From contig NC_088177.1 of assembly GCF_028769735.1 (NCBI RefSeq), positions 12,650,599 through 12,714,598 of the forward strand: 64,000 bases of DNA. Reading direction: 5' to 3'. The notes under the pieces were generated by a model, which saw only the letters and a program-made list of their open reading frames with translations, made no database searches and was not told the origin of the DNA. Source of the stretch: Zonotrichia leucophrys gambelii. Lineage: Eukaryota; Chordata; Aves; Passeriformes; Passerellidae. Positions 13,221-25,312 of this stretch are shown in pieces. Each line of letters starts with the position of its first letter. The first letter of the stretch is position 1. Position numbers and translations under genes: made by a program.

Positions 13221-13460
13221 TGGGGGGGATCCCCAAAATCCAGGGACAGGATCTCCAAAATCCAAGGATTAGATCCCAAAAATTCAAGGATGGGATCCCC
13301 AAACTCCAGGGCTGAGGAAGTCAAAATCCAGGGATTGAATCCCAAAAATCCAGGGATGGGGGAACCCCAAAATCCAGGGACTTTATTCACAAATTCAGAA
13401 ATGAGGGATTCCAAAATCCTTGGATTGTCCCTCATCCCAGAGACCCCAAAATCCAGGAAT
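13221..13460. repeat. Degenerate minisatellite, unit about 24 bp (GATCCCCAAAATCCAGGGAT-type)
   Basis: About ten imperfect copies of a unit built around CCCCAAAATCCAGGGA follow one another. Variant copies include CTCCAAAATCCAAGGA, CCCAAAAATTCAAGGA and CCCCAAACTCCAGGGC. Small frames on both strands through it give visibly repetitive peptides and are artefacts of the repeat. CCCAAAATCC-type minisatellites are, to my knowledge, frequent in songbird genomes. Confidence 0.85.
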
Positions 13461-14013
13461 AAAAAGAGTGGGAGCTCTTCCCCATCCCTGATCCCACTTT
13501 TATTTGAGCTGAGGCACCCTGGGCTCTAGAAGTCAAGGCCCTCAGGCAGAGTCACTGTCTTGCCTTTGGCTCCTGGCTTTTTCTTGCCTCTATTTACAAG
13601 AGTAGCAGCTGGAGAAGCTGCCCCAGCCCACCAGCAGCACCAATTGATAAAAAGATTAAAATTGCCAATTGTTCCCCAATTTTGAGTTCAAGCCAACACA
13701 ACTGCAGCTTCTCACGACTTCTGGTAGATAATGATTACACAGGCAAAATTACCTGAAGGATTAAAAAAAAAAAAAAAGAAAAAAACCAAGTAAATTTTTA
13801 ATGCTGCAGTGACTTTGATGAAAACATTTCATCTGTAGAATCAGGGGATATAATATTTGGAACAACTGCTAGCTGTATTCACTAAATTACTAACAGCAAA
13901 GAGTTAATACTTCACCCATGAGTTCTCCATGTCAATCATTTACTAGGCATGCAATTATGAACACCTGGCAGAGAACAGGCCTCCCATGTAGCTGCTTGGA
14001 AAAGCTGTCTGGA
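13461..14013. other. Intergenic DNA with poly(A) tract
   Basis: No gene is recognised. An A-rich run lies near 13765-13790. The remainder is unremarkable AT-rich sequence. Confidence 0.5.
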
Positions 14014-14099
14014 AAGTCACTGGGCATTGATGTGAAAGTCAGGAGGCACAGGTAAGTCACTGGGCATTGATGTGAAAGTCAGGAGGCACAGGTAAGTCA
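14014..14099. repeat. 40-bp direct tandem duplication
   Basis: The block beginning AAGTCACTGGGCATTGATG at 14014-14053 is repeated without a visible difference at 14054-14093, and a partial third start (AAGTCA) follows at 14094. Near-identity suggests a recent replication-slippage event. Confidence 0.9.
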
Positions 14100-14699
14100 T
14101 GAGCCTGCAGGTGAGAGCTGTGCTGTGAATCAGGCTGCGCTCCCATGTGAGGCCACCTCCCCACCTACCAGAGTCAACAGGATAAAAACTTGGGAAAACA
14201 GGAACAAACCTGAGGCTGGTAAACATGTACATCAGAAAGGTACAAGGAGCAGGAAAGCATTTGCTGCACTCATGCCAAAAGGGTTTTTTTCTGTGGATAT
14301 TGGGATTCTGTGGATACTGACAATATACTGACAATATACTGGCACTGCACTGGAGTCATGGAGACTGCTTGGTCTGTGTTGCCCATCTCCATCCATCTCA
14401 GCCCGACACTGGTAAGACAAAGTGAAGAGTTCCCACATCCTGAGCAAGCCAAAAGAATTCTCAGATTTCTTTGCTGAGCCCAGTTTGAGTCTGGGTTCCA
14501 TCTATAAGCACAGATAAGCTTCACCAAACTCACTGTTCACACAGCTTGCAGTATTACAAAACACTCTGTAAAATAACAGCTAAGAAACCTTTTTCTTCTA
14601 TTTTTTTCCCCTTTCCCCCTAAAGAAGTTATTTTTAAGTGTTGCCAAGAGTTATGTTAGTTCAATTAAAAAAAAAACGCCCTTATCCTGTGCAGCTGCA

Positions 14700-14830
14700 G
14701 AGGCTTGGTGACAGATGGCGCTACATGAATGTGAATTTGGGTTTTAAATAGCGGCATTAAATATTTAAGATTACATTTCCTTACACATGAAGTGCACCTG
14801 AGCAGTGTCAGTATTTTAATTCCTTCTTAC
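14700..14830. promoter_or_regulatory. Possible conserved element with CTCF-like core
   Basis: TGACAGATGGCGCTAC at 14709-14724 resembles the core of the CTCF consensus (AG-rich GGCGCT), although the upstream CC pair is weak. It is followed by an AT-rich homeodomain/MEF2-like segment (GCATTAAATATTTAAG). The motif match was made by eye. Occupancy and conservation cannot be judged here. Confidence 0.2.
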
Positions 14831-15414
14831 ACATCATAAATAATATAAAAAAGCTCAGGAAGACAATTTCTTGAGACGTTGCAGGACAGAAAATGGATAT
14901 ATACACATACAGCTGTCTGGGCAAATCGCCCTTAGAGCTGGAAGTTTCTCCCACCTTTAGCCAATAACTGAAGGGTGGAAGCAGGAGGAGGTGGTTGCAG
15001 GAAACACACTGGTCAGTGTTAATTTCCAGAACACCACCTGCAGAGATTTTTTTCCTAAGAGTAAAGCAGCTTTAGTAAATATAGTAAATATTTACACAGC
15101 ACCGGCAAGTGTAATGGCAGCAGTGGTAAATTTCCACTTGACCCAAGCACTGCTCTGGTCCCAGCTGGGGATGGTCAGCTGGCAAAGCACCCTCGGGAGG
15201 AGAAGACATCCTCAAAGAATAGGTAGAAGGGGGAGAACCACGTAAATAGAATGAAGTGCGTAGAGTGAAAAGGGCATTCAAAGCATATCAGTGAGATGTG
15301 CACTGATGTGAAGTTTGCAGAGACCCACAACGATGTGAGATTTGTGGAGTGACAGTAAAAAGTTCTGTGGGTTTTTTGTCTTTTTTTTTGTCTTTGTCTT
15401 AATCACTCCTAATT

Positions 15415-15526
15415 GGAAGTGCTCAAAGCCAGGCTGGATGGGGCTTTGGACAGCCTGGTCTTGTGGAAGCTGTGGAATGAGATGATATTTAAGGTCCCTT
15501 CCACCCCAAAGCTTTCTGTGATTCCA
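15415..15526 (+). mobile_element. CR1 LINE 3' fragment
   Basis: The segment carries the characteristic CR1 3' end: GGCTGGATGGGGCTTTGGA, then AAGGTCCCTTCCACCCC, then a TTCTGTGATTCC tail. It is severely 5'-truncated to about 110 bp, with no reverse-transcriptase or endonuclease frame. CR1 is the dominant LINE of birds, and short 3' fragments like this are dead copies. Confidence 0.85.
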
Positions 15527-15713
15527 CGTCTAACCTGTGCCAAGAAAAAAGTTCCTACTGACTCCTTGTAATGTTCTCTGCACCTCTCACACCTGCTCAT
15601 CCACCAGATCCTGCAAGAGCAAATGTGACCACACGAATTTACCTTGGTTTTTTCCTGCTAGGGCTGGTAACATCAGTGATTGCCTGAAAGCAGCCTCTGA
15701 CCTGCTGGACTAG

Positions 15714-15787
15714 CTTCACATTTGGGACTCCTCTATAATGTCAGATAATGCTTCACACTTGGGACTCCTCTATAATGTCAGATAATG
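15714..15787. repeat. 37-bp direct tandem duplication
   Basis: Two adjacent copies beginning CTTCACA and containing GGGACTCCTCTATAATGTCA lie at 15714-15750 and 15751-15787, with about one mismatch between them (CACATTTGGG versus CACACTTGGG). This is consistent with a recent slippage duplication. Confidence 0.9.
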
Positions 15788-16733
15788 TCTGGTGAGATGT
15801 CTGCTCAGGAGAAAGGGGAAACAAGGGACAACCAAGAGATGAATATTAAAATATAAGCCACAAGATTTTGTAAAATGTAAGCTGTAAGCAGGAGAGATTT
15901 TCTTCTTTCTCCACATGTGTGGATTAAACAAATACAAACATCTTCTCTCCACTGGTTATTTAGAGAAACTGCAGCCCACAGAGACAGCCTGAAGAGTGGG
16001 AAGCTCAGTCTGTGAGGCCAAAAAAGCCCCAGAGGAGTCAAAGGTGCAGTGCCAGGTGCTCACAGAGCAACCCTTGGAAGGTCATGTCCATGCTCTGGCC
16101 AAAGAACCCGTCAGTGTCTCCCTGTCCTTCTCACTGGATTCATGCACATTTCACTCTGGTCAGTGCCAAGATTTTCCCTCTGGGCTTTTCCTTGGGATCA
16201 GCATCATGCAGGGAGAGCTGGTAGAGCCCCACCTGCCAGCTGGACACTCCTCCTCTTCCTCCTTTCCATCAATGTCCAACCTCCATCCACCCTTTCACAG
16301 CTCTCAACAGTGAAGTGGGAGAGCTCCCAGAGAGCTTTCCTTGTAGGACTGAATTGGGGATGATTTCCGTGACATTAATTGCATTATTAAATATGCAGGA
16401 TCTAAACCACATTTAATAACACGCTTGTTCCAGTTAATCTCGCACTATCAGCTCAACTCTCAAAATATTTAAACTCTAGCTGTGAGCTTTATATGGGCTA
16501 AACAGTAATTAGAAAGTTTAATAAGCACCCAGGGAAGCTTCCTGAGCTGTTCTGCTTTTCCTTATTCAGGTCAAACAAAATCTGTTGTTCTGTCTTCTAA
16601 AAGGAGTTTGGTATTTCCTAAAACTCAGGAAACTGTTGGGAAGATTAAAATGGGTTAAAATGCTAACTGTATTGGGGAGGAAAAACACTTTCCAAAGATC
16701 ATCTCTTTTTCTTTGGGATATTTTTGTGTGTGG
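15788..16733. other. Intergenic DNA, possible homeodomain-rich element
   Basis: No gene is recognised. The plus-strand frames of about 105 codons at 15996-16363 overlap one another in different phases and have no family. The part at 16360-16530 clusters TAATTGCATTATTAAATATGC and other TAAT/ATTA cores, the texture of a homeobox-bound regulatory element. This is weak evidence without comparative data. Confidence 0.35.
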
Positions 16734-16830
16734 TTTTTTTTTTTTTGTTGTTTTTTTTTTTTTTTGTTTTTTGTTTTTTTTGTTTTTGTTTTTTTTTTTT
16801 TTTGTTTGTTTGTGTTTTTTGTTTTTTGTT
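16734..16830. repeat. T-rich homopolymer tract with G interruptions
   Basis: Nearly 100 bases are T runs of 4-18 separated by single G residues, so on the minus strand they read as A runs with single C. It could be an expanded poly(A) tail of an old retroposon on the minus strand, but no element body was recognised next to it. Phe-rich frames through it are spurious. Confidence 0.9.
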
Positions 16831-16834
16831 CTGA

Positions 16835-19800
16835 AGAGGCTTTGAGAAGTGCTAAAGAGTTTAGAGAAGCCTCTTTACAAAAGCCACATTTAAAAACATG
16901 GTGGAAAAAAGGACTCTAGGAGATGGAGCTTGCTGCTGTGCATCCCCAGTGGAGGAATGCTCACGTTGGGGTGATGCAGAGTTCTGAGCTGCATCTTCCT
17001 CAGCCTCAGTACCTGACTTCCTTCACAGGAATCACACCAAGGGAGTGACATTAATAAGATCTATACATCCATCCTTTGGAGTCCTGTTGAACTTTACAGA
17101 AAACCAACCATGCAAATCTCACCAAACCCCAGTGAATAAATATTTCCATGTTTCAGTTTAATGAAACAGTCTTGCACTAGAAGAAACAAGAAAATTACCA
17201 CTTATACACACAGACTTTGGCATTTGTTTGCTGTAGATAAACTGCAGTGGAGCTGGAGGATTCCCTAAACCATCTTTTTGGGTGATGGGAAAGCATAACC
17301 TTGCAGAGGAAAGCAAGGACATATCCTGGGTTGTGAGAATAACACCAGGGAAAAGGATCCACAGCATACTAAAAAGAGAGAGAAGGGCATCTCAGAAGAG
17401 GACAAAACAGCTGAAAAAATCTACTTCTCCCACTTTCATAGTAGGCAGGAGCCTGTTTTACCACATTTAGAAGATCCTTAAACAAGGACATTTGGAGCAT
17501 CAGCACACCGGTGAAAACAGAGCACTTGAGAGACAATCAGGTTAGTGGAGGTTCAGGAAATATTCACATTAAAAGCTGCTACAAGGTTATTAATTACATG
17601 TCGTGACATATTCATACCTATTGTCTTTTCATTTAGATCCATTACTTTAAATTGTGGATGTAGCTACAGGCAAGTAAGTGAAGGAAATATGAAACAGTAA
17701 CATGAGATTTTTAGAAGTAAATATTTCAAGCAAAATTCTAAATAGCCTGTGCTCAGTGTTTTTGTGTGTGTGTATCTGTATCACGCTTTGAGGGTGAAGC
17801 TATTGCAGCAGCTCAAAGCAGAGTTAATCAGGAAATTGCTGGAGGCAAGTCTTAGACTGGAAGTACTGGTTTTCCTCATCCTCCTTAGCTCCTGTCATTT
17901 GTCTGCATAATTTCATCTTCAGTTATCTTAAAAGTATTAATGTGCCCATTATATCTTCTATCTCCATTTAAATAGCTGGAATTCCAAGCAATAGTCATAT
18001 TTTCAAAAGTTACTACTTACTTCCCTGAATAAATAAGGAAAGCTGTAGATCTTCAGCAACTGCTCAGTGTCAAATTCCTCCTGCCACATGTCATTCCTCA
18101 GCACTAAGGGGAAAATCAACTAAATCTCCATTAAATGCTGCTGCCCTTGAGCCACCACAATGTTCTCTCAGGCTGTATTTTGGGATAAAGCAGGAGGGAA
18201 GTGTGCTGCTTTCAGCCCTCCAGTGCATTGAATGAAATAATTTAAATCATAGTGATAATCCCCATCACTGCTTCAGAAGATCAATCCAGTTTTGTGTTTG
18301 ATTAATTTTAGGGGAGAGGGAAGCTTCAAGGCTTGCATAAAATGTCAGAAACTCAATGAAAACTTTTTTCTATGTGACTCTTAGCCTGGAAGAAGTTATT
18401 TCTTTCAATTTCACTTGCCATAATTACCCTGGGTCTTCTCATGGCCATAGATAGATAGTTCCTGCATTCTGTCTGGACAGCATCACCTTAACTTTCTACT
18501 AAATTAGGTAACAGGATATTTCAGCATGAAAGAGGTCAGAAAAATTCAAATCAGAAATGCCAAAATTGTCCTTTTGGATACCTTTCTGAGCCAACCTAGT
18601 AGAGAATGTTGGAACAAAAAATAAGGTGCTTTGCATGGCAAGGTGTTTGCAAATTTCTCAAGTCATCCTATTTTGGTACTCAGGAGTGAGGGTTTTGCAT
18701 TCTTTACAAGCTGCTATACTGGGGACATAACTGCATTATTTTTGAAAGAATGAAAGGAATGAAGCTTTTGGGGTTTGGATTTTCCCAGTTCATGGAACTG
18801 TTTAAAAGTCCTTGGCTTCCAGTCAACTCCTGCTTTTGTGATCAAACCAAGAAAGTGAAATTTAAAAAGTTAACCTATTTCTTATACAAACTTAATATCA
18901 ACAGCAACAACAATAAATTAAAAATTAACTTCAAGTTAAAAAGAACTTTTGCTGTGAAACACTGATCGACTCTACTGAGGTTTTAGGAAGAATATTTTGT
19001 GGTTTGCTCTGTCCCCATCAATAATACATCAGCAATTCTAGAGCTTAGTAAGAAACACTTCTGGCAGCCAATAAATTTCTTCAAGACTACAAAAATTCCC
19101 TCTTTCAATGCTGGGACAAATCCCTTTTGCAACCTTTTTTTTACCATGATAAAGAGCAAGGCAGGGAGAACCCCCTGGGAATGGGCTCCTAGCAGGGGCA
19201 TCAGGGTGAGGAGCACTCAGTGTGGGGTTTTTCCTCCCTTCCCACCTCTTTCAAGCCCACATGTCACAAGGCAGAGGTCTGAGGCCTGATGAAATAAAAT
19301 CATCTGGATGACTCAAGCAGGATGACCTGGCTGTACTCCCATGGAGTCACTCAAATAATGCAGCTCTGAGATCTCCTCTGGAGAATGAATCCCACATGTA
19401 GGAGCAGGCAGCCATTCAGAGGTGGAAAAGCAAACACAGAGGTGGGCATTCTCCCTGAAAAACTGCTTCCCAAAATAAGCCCTTCATTTGTAGCATCACC
19501 CACAGCATTCCCCTCATATCTAAAGAGCAGATCTTTTAATTATGTTATTTGGGAATGTACAGATAGCATATTTTTAATGTCTGTGCCCAAAAGTAGATGA
19601 GTTTTCTTAACAAGTGCTTGCTCATGCTGTAACCACAAAGACCAACTTGTCTTCTAAACCACTTTGAGCTAGGGAGAGCCCTCACACAAGTCACATCAAG
19701 GCCCAGGTAATCTTTCAAAATATAACTAAAAGAAGCAAGATAAACAGCATCTCATAAGACCTTGGAAAATGCGAGGCACTTTTGCTTTATATGCTAATTT

Positions 19801-20943
19801 CCCCACTGAAGATAATACAACACAGAATTAACAGTTTAAATGCATTCTTAACCAAGGTATTACTCAATTTGTTTAAAAGTTGCATTTCTTTTATGTATCC
19901 TACTGACAAATTTTGAGAAGGAGAAATCCATGCATTTTTCTGGGAGTTAAAAGAGTAGAAACCCTTGTCCTTTCTATATATCTAAGAGTTATATTATTCC
20001 CAGTATGACCAACTTTATTTAAAGCAAACCAATCAAATAAAAACACAGAAAAACCTCACAGAACACAAATGGGGCACAGCGTTAAAAAAACTTGTACTGC
20101 AAAAAACATCCTGGAAAACTCAACCCCACTATTCCAAGAATATAATGAAAACCAACAAGTGACAACTGTAATCAAGAAGATAGAGGAAGAAAATACACCA
20201 ACAGGATATTATAAAACATCATTTTACTTGGCTCACATGAAACTTACCTTGTAGTTCACAATCTGTAGCACAGACATTTGGTACCCTGAGAAAAGTTAAC
20301 AAAGTGGCTTTGGATAAAACTGGAGACCTTGTGTAATCTCCTCTCTTTCACTAAATATTGGATGTTATTGCATTAAACAGATAAAATTTGATTCTCAGCC
20401 CTAGGCACCAAGGCCTATGAAACCATAGAGACTCATATGACCCATGGCATTCTTAACTACCTCATACCATAATTTCCTACTCTGCTCTGAATTTTAAAGA
20501 GCTTACAGACTGCCTAGAGACTTTTTTGTAGCCTTTACAGACATAAGTGTGATCTTAAAGGTTTTTTATTTTACTAAAGATAGTCATTATCATCCATTTT
20601 TTCTTGACTCCTTACCCACTTTACTTTTTCCAACAACACATTTTATCACAGTCCTGCCACTGTATTTACCACATCACTAGGATGTACTGCTTCAAAATTA
20701 AAGAGAGCAGTTATTAACCAAGCTATGATTATAAGAAGAGCTCCTGGCATTTATTTAGTTCATTTAGACTCTGGTCTGAAACTCACCTATGTAATGTGAG
20801 CAGTAAAGTACCTTAAACTGCATCCTCTGGAGCACAGAGTTGGTATGAGTTGTGGTGGTGCAATGCCAAACATGTTGGAGAATTTAATGCCCATCAGGTC
20901 CCAAAATAAATCCTCATATTAATTTGCCAGTTTCAATGCTACC
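16835..20943. other. Intergenic DNA with no recognisable gene
   Basis: AT-rich non-coding sequence. Short frames (under 100 codons) have no recognisable product. No CR1 end, LTR or tandem repeat of note was seen. Confidence 0.5.
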
Positions 20944-21342
20944 TGTCACCATCATATTTTCTGAAAAATCCCCTTACCCAGGATTTCTCTCCTGGGAAGC
21001 TGAGAAGCCTCAGAGAAAACGCTAAACAATATTATCTCATTTGCTTCTCCTGTGTTTTGCTGCTTTGGAATGTGGTTAGAGATTGTTTGATTGGTTTCAT
21101 GTGAATTGTTTTAAGTTCATGACCAATCATGGTCAGGCTGTGTGCAGACTCTGGAAGGAGTCACAAGTTTTTCATTATTATCTTTTAGCCTTCTGTCTGT
21201 ATCCTTTCTCTATTCTTTAGTATAGTCTTAATATAGCATTCATTAATATAATAAAGAAAATAAAATAATAAATTCGCCTTCTAAGAACATGGAGTCAGAT
21301 TCATTCCTTCCTCCTCCATCTGGGGACCCCGAAAATACCACA
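20944..21342 (+). mobile_element. Solo LTR of an avian endogenous retrovirus
   Basis: A roughly 399-bp block begins TG and ends CA. It contains the sequence CTGGGAAGCTGAGAAGCCTC, a TTTAGCCTTCTGTCTG segment and AATAAA-type polyadenylation signals near the end (about 21250-21272), followed by AACATGGAGTCAGATTC. I recognise this arrangement from abundant songbird ERV LTRs. The flanking hexamers GCTACC (20938-20943) and GGTACC (21343-21348) differ at one base and may be a decayed 6-bp target-site duplication. No gag, pol or env sequence adjoins it, so it is a solo LTR formed by LTR-LTR recombination. The family assignment (ERVK versus ERVL) is uncertain. Confidence 0.75.
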
Positions 21343-23889
21343 GGTACCTATCCCTGTTGATCCATTTTCACTCAAGTTTTCTCTGGAGAGAGAAAAGAAT
21401 TTGTTATTAGGAGAAGCTATAGAAAGAACCAAAGACCAAGTTTTTCTAAAATTATTTCAAATAGTCTTGAATTTTTTGAAGTTCAAGCTTTTGTGACATA
21501 GTGGGAAACATACCAGGAAGACATAGTCCTCTTCTGACCATGTTGCACTCATTTTTTGTACCAGTTTCACTGCACAGACAACTCAACTTTGTCCCTCATT
21601 ATGCACCTTAGAAAGCATCCAGTTTTCATCAATTCATGCTAAATTAACATCGCTTTTTTTTTGCATCCTGCAGCTTAAAACTCATTGTTCCTCTTACAAT
21701 AAGACACACACAACCAGCAATCTACTGAAAGCAAACTCCTACATTAAAACCTCCAGCACAGCTCTCTACCATCAATACATTCCTATAAGGATTTTATACT
21801 GTTCCTAAGATTCCCACCCCAAAAAACATCTGGAAACAAAGATCCAACTGTTGCAATAACAGCTAAAACTCCCCAGGGATCCCTGCAAAGTTAAAACCAG
21901 GACTGCACTGTGATTTCTGTTGGTATGTGTTAATGCAGAGCTGGGTTTGAAAGTTCCTAAGGGTACACTTTACAATTTCATGTGGCGTTTGCTGAGAAAA
22001 CAGCATTTGCACTCAGAGAAGGGCACAGAGAGAACCTTGTGTGAAAAAGCCAGAAGAAAGTTGCCCTTCAGTGCTCTGGAGCTGAGGGGAATCAGGGAGA
22101 TCTGTATTCTCCAGGGACACCTCCTGCTCCATGCAGAGTATCTGCTTGCATTACTAACCTGAAGACACCTGCCCTAAGCACAGATTTGGCCTGGAAAAGG
22201 TCCAAGAACTATTTTTTTTTTCAATTAAAATTCAGCATATTCAGTAATTCAGTCACCAAAGTAAGCAGCAGGACGAATTTAGAGCAAAACCTTCAGCTGA
22301 CCCTGTTAAGGTGGCCCAGCTCTGGTGCTCACACACAGATCCTTTGGCACTGAGTACAGCTCTCACCAGGAGTGAGAATCACAGAAATAAATCATTTTTT
22401 AAAAAGAAAAGCCAAGGCATCACACAGCTGTTAGCCAAACCTGCTGCTTTTTTATGAGACTAGAACTGGCACTTATTTCTGGGTAACTTTCAAGAATTCC
22501 ATTTGCAACATTGATAAAATGTAATTTCTCTAGCAGGGGACTCTCATTCCTGCAGACCTTTACTCCTGCTTAAATTATATGGCCCAAACACACCATAAAA
22601 AAAAAGCAAACAAACAGAAACTAAATCAGTATAATCCATCCCAATGTAAGACAATAGTTTTTGTGTTATTGCAGCAGGTAAAGCTCAGTTATGCCATATT
22701 ATTTCATTTTGACAAAATCTTCTAATTGCTCATTTTCTTCCCCTGACTACTATAGGGCTAGAAATGAAATTTGATGTCTCACTGCCCCCAACAGCTGGAG
22801 TCCTGCCTTCACTTTTGGGCATATCTTTAATTAGCCATGATACTTTGGAGGCAAATACAACTAGAAGTTGATATTGATTTTTAATAATTATGGACAGGCA
22901 CATTCTTTGTCTCTCTAAAAAAAAAGTAGACAGGTAACCTAAAGAAAGCCCATGCTTCAGGAAGATTCCAGTTTTTAATATCTGGATTTGAGAGAATTTT
23001 TATGGCCTGGGAGGTGATGTGAAGAGTTTGCAGGATCCTGGTCTCAGCCCAACTCTTGCTGCTCATCATTGCACAGTGCTACACAGGGAAATGCCCTCAG
23101 TGAGGCCACCAGAGCTCACCCCCTTCTCCAGGAATAGTGTAGGTGTGAGGGCACAAGACTGGAGGTCCAGAATGCAAATCCAGAGTGGGAATTTTCCACA
23201 CTCCTCTGTCTTATGGGCTTGAAATGCAGAGCACCAACCACCCAAACCCACAGGCAGAATGTTGCTTTTAAAATACTTTGCCTGTAATTGTTAAGACAGC
23301 CTGAAAATATAGAAAATTAGTATTTCAATGGCTCTGTTATCACTGCAGAGGTGTGGAAAACACTTCTCACGCTGAATAATCCTCAGCATTCACAGCAATT
23401 TGCTGTGAATTTGCACAGGTACAAACCCATGTGCATGGCATGGCTAAATGAAACCCTTCAGACTGAATTACCTGTATTTTATGGCAGGTGTTAGGAGGCA
23501 CAGGTTAACAGCACAATGTTGGCACAAGCCAGCATAGCTCATTAAATCCAATCTATAAGGAAAATATAACATTAATGCTTTAGCAAACTGTTGTCTTGGT
23601 ATTTTTAATACATTCAAGCTGAAAAAGCATTTTTTCCCTTTAAAAGAAAATTGTTCATAAATAGGAGTAAACGTAGAGGTTCCTAAATTGGCACCTGGGA
23701 AGCCACAGTCTGAAATACCTATTTCAGGCCATCTGGGAGAACACCAGTCCAGTTTGTCATCCAGAAAGTAATATTCACCCAGAAAAGGCATCCAATTTAC
23801 TGGTATTCCAATAGAATGTTCCCTCATTATCCACTTAGACTTCAGAGGAAGGGGTGAGGTTATAGTACTTTGAGCATAATTTAAATTCT
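21343..23889. other. Intergenic DNA with no recognisable gene
   Basis: Non-coding AT-rich sequence. A 145-codon minus frame (23468-23905) ends inside the adjoining pyrimidine-rich repeat and has no recognisable family. No RNA gene or mobile element was recognised. Confidence 0.5.
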
Positions 23890-25312
23890 GCCTTGCCTTC
23901 CTCATGCCTGACTTCCATTACCTTGCCTTGGCCCTGCCCTTCCTCATCCTCACCTTGCCCCTTTCTGTGCCCTCTTCCCTCTTTTCAGCCTACACTTCCC
24001 TCCAGCCTCCCACCACTTCCCATTTTTGGCCACATCTTCTTTTTCCAGCCTCCCATCCTTTCTAAAACTTCCACATCTTTTTTGTCTCTCCTATCCCCTT
24101 TTCTTTCCCTTCCCTCCATACTTCCAGACCTTTCACTCTCCTGCTCTAATTTGGCCTCCCATCACTTTTAGGGCTCCACTTTCTTCTACCTACTCCTTGC
24201 TTTCCTGCCTCCCACCTCTTCTTGGACTCTCACACCATTTTAGCCTCCACGTTTTCCTGGCCTCCACTTAAGCTCCCACCACCCACAACTTTTCCATCTC
24301 CCACAAAATTTGACCTCCACTCTTTCCTGGCCTAAGCATTTCCTCAAACCTCTCACCCTCTTTGGCTTTCCACCACAGATCAGCTTCCACTTTTTTATCT
24401 CCTAAAGTTCCACTCCAACCTGGCCTCCCTTTCCAGACTTCTACCCCTTTTCACCCTCCCACTCCAATTTAACCTCCCCCTACTTCACAGACTCCACTTT
24501 TTTCTGGCCTTCTTTTACCCTTTATTCAGCCTTCCTCCCCATTCCAGCCTTTACCTTTTTCTGCCCTCCATCTCCAGTTTCCCCTTTCTTGGCCTCCCAC
24601 CTCTTTTCGCCCCTCTCTTCCTCCCTCTCCCCACACTCTCCTTTGGCTTTTCACCTTCCACAGTTTTGGTCAATACTTTGGGTTTTTTTCCTTCCCACAT
24701 TATTGTGTGTCCTCCTGTCCTCTCAGCTTCTGCATTTCTTCCTCTCTTCCACCCTTTCTTGGCCCTTTACCCTTTTCCAGCCTCTGTTTTTTCTTGATCA
24801 TTTTTTCTTCTCACTGATCCTTTTTTGTGTGTGTGTGTTTTACTCTTTTGCAGCCTCTACTTTTTTTCTCTCCAGTTTTCTTTGTTACCTCACTTCCTTT
24901 ATGGCCTCCTTCTCATTTTTAGCCTCCACTTGTTTTTTCAGTCTTCCTTGTTTACTCCATTTCCCCACTACCTTCTTCACCGTTCCTTCTGTTCTTTTTC
25001 AGTCTCCCCCTCTTTTTTGTCCCTCTATTCCTTTAGGGCCTCATATTAAAGCCCCTTTAGGGCTTTAGATTAAGTCTCCAATCTATTTAATGCTTTCTCC
25101 TTATTCCTCCACTCTTTCAACAGACTCTCAGACTCTATTTCACAAAGATTTCTTTAGTGTCCCACAGTACTTTAGCCTCTCCCCAGGTTTCAGCCTCCAC
25201 TTTTTCCCTCCAGTCTCCCACATTTCTTTGGCCTCCCATCCCTTTTCCACCTGCACTTTTTTCAGCCTCTTCTTCCCCTCCAGACTCTCACTGCTTTTCA
25301 ACCTCTCACAGG
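23890..25312 (+). repeat. 1.4-kb pyrimidine-rich degenerate minisatellite
   Basis: For over 1.4 kb the plus strand is overwhelmingly C and T. A loose unit of about 17-25 bases recurs dozens of times, built from TTTT(C)CAGCCTCC, GGCCTCCCAC and related forms, with little G or A except in AG/GG at unit boundaries. Frames of up to 159 codons rich in Phe/Leu/Ser/Pro run through it only because pyrimidine-only codons contain no stops. Extended homopyrimidine-homopurine DNA can form triplex structures. The minus strand would be purine-rich. Confidence 0.85.

Noticed and set aside
16585..16919. Phe-rich frames of 68-86 codons
   Set aside because: They are produced by the T-rich homopolymer tract at 16734-16830.
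24589..25068. 159-codon plus-strand frame rich in Phe, Leu and Ser
   Set aside because: It runs through the pyrimidine-rich repeat, where stop codons cannot easily form. It is not a membrane protein gene.
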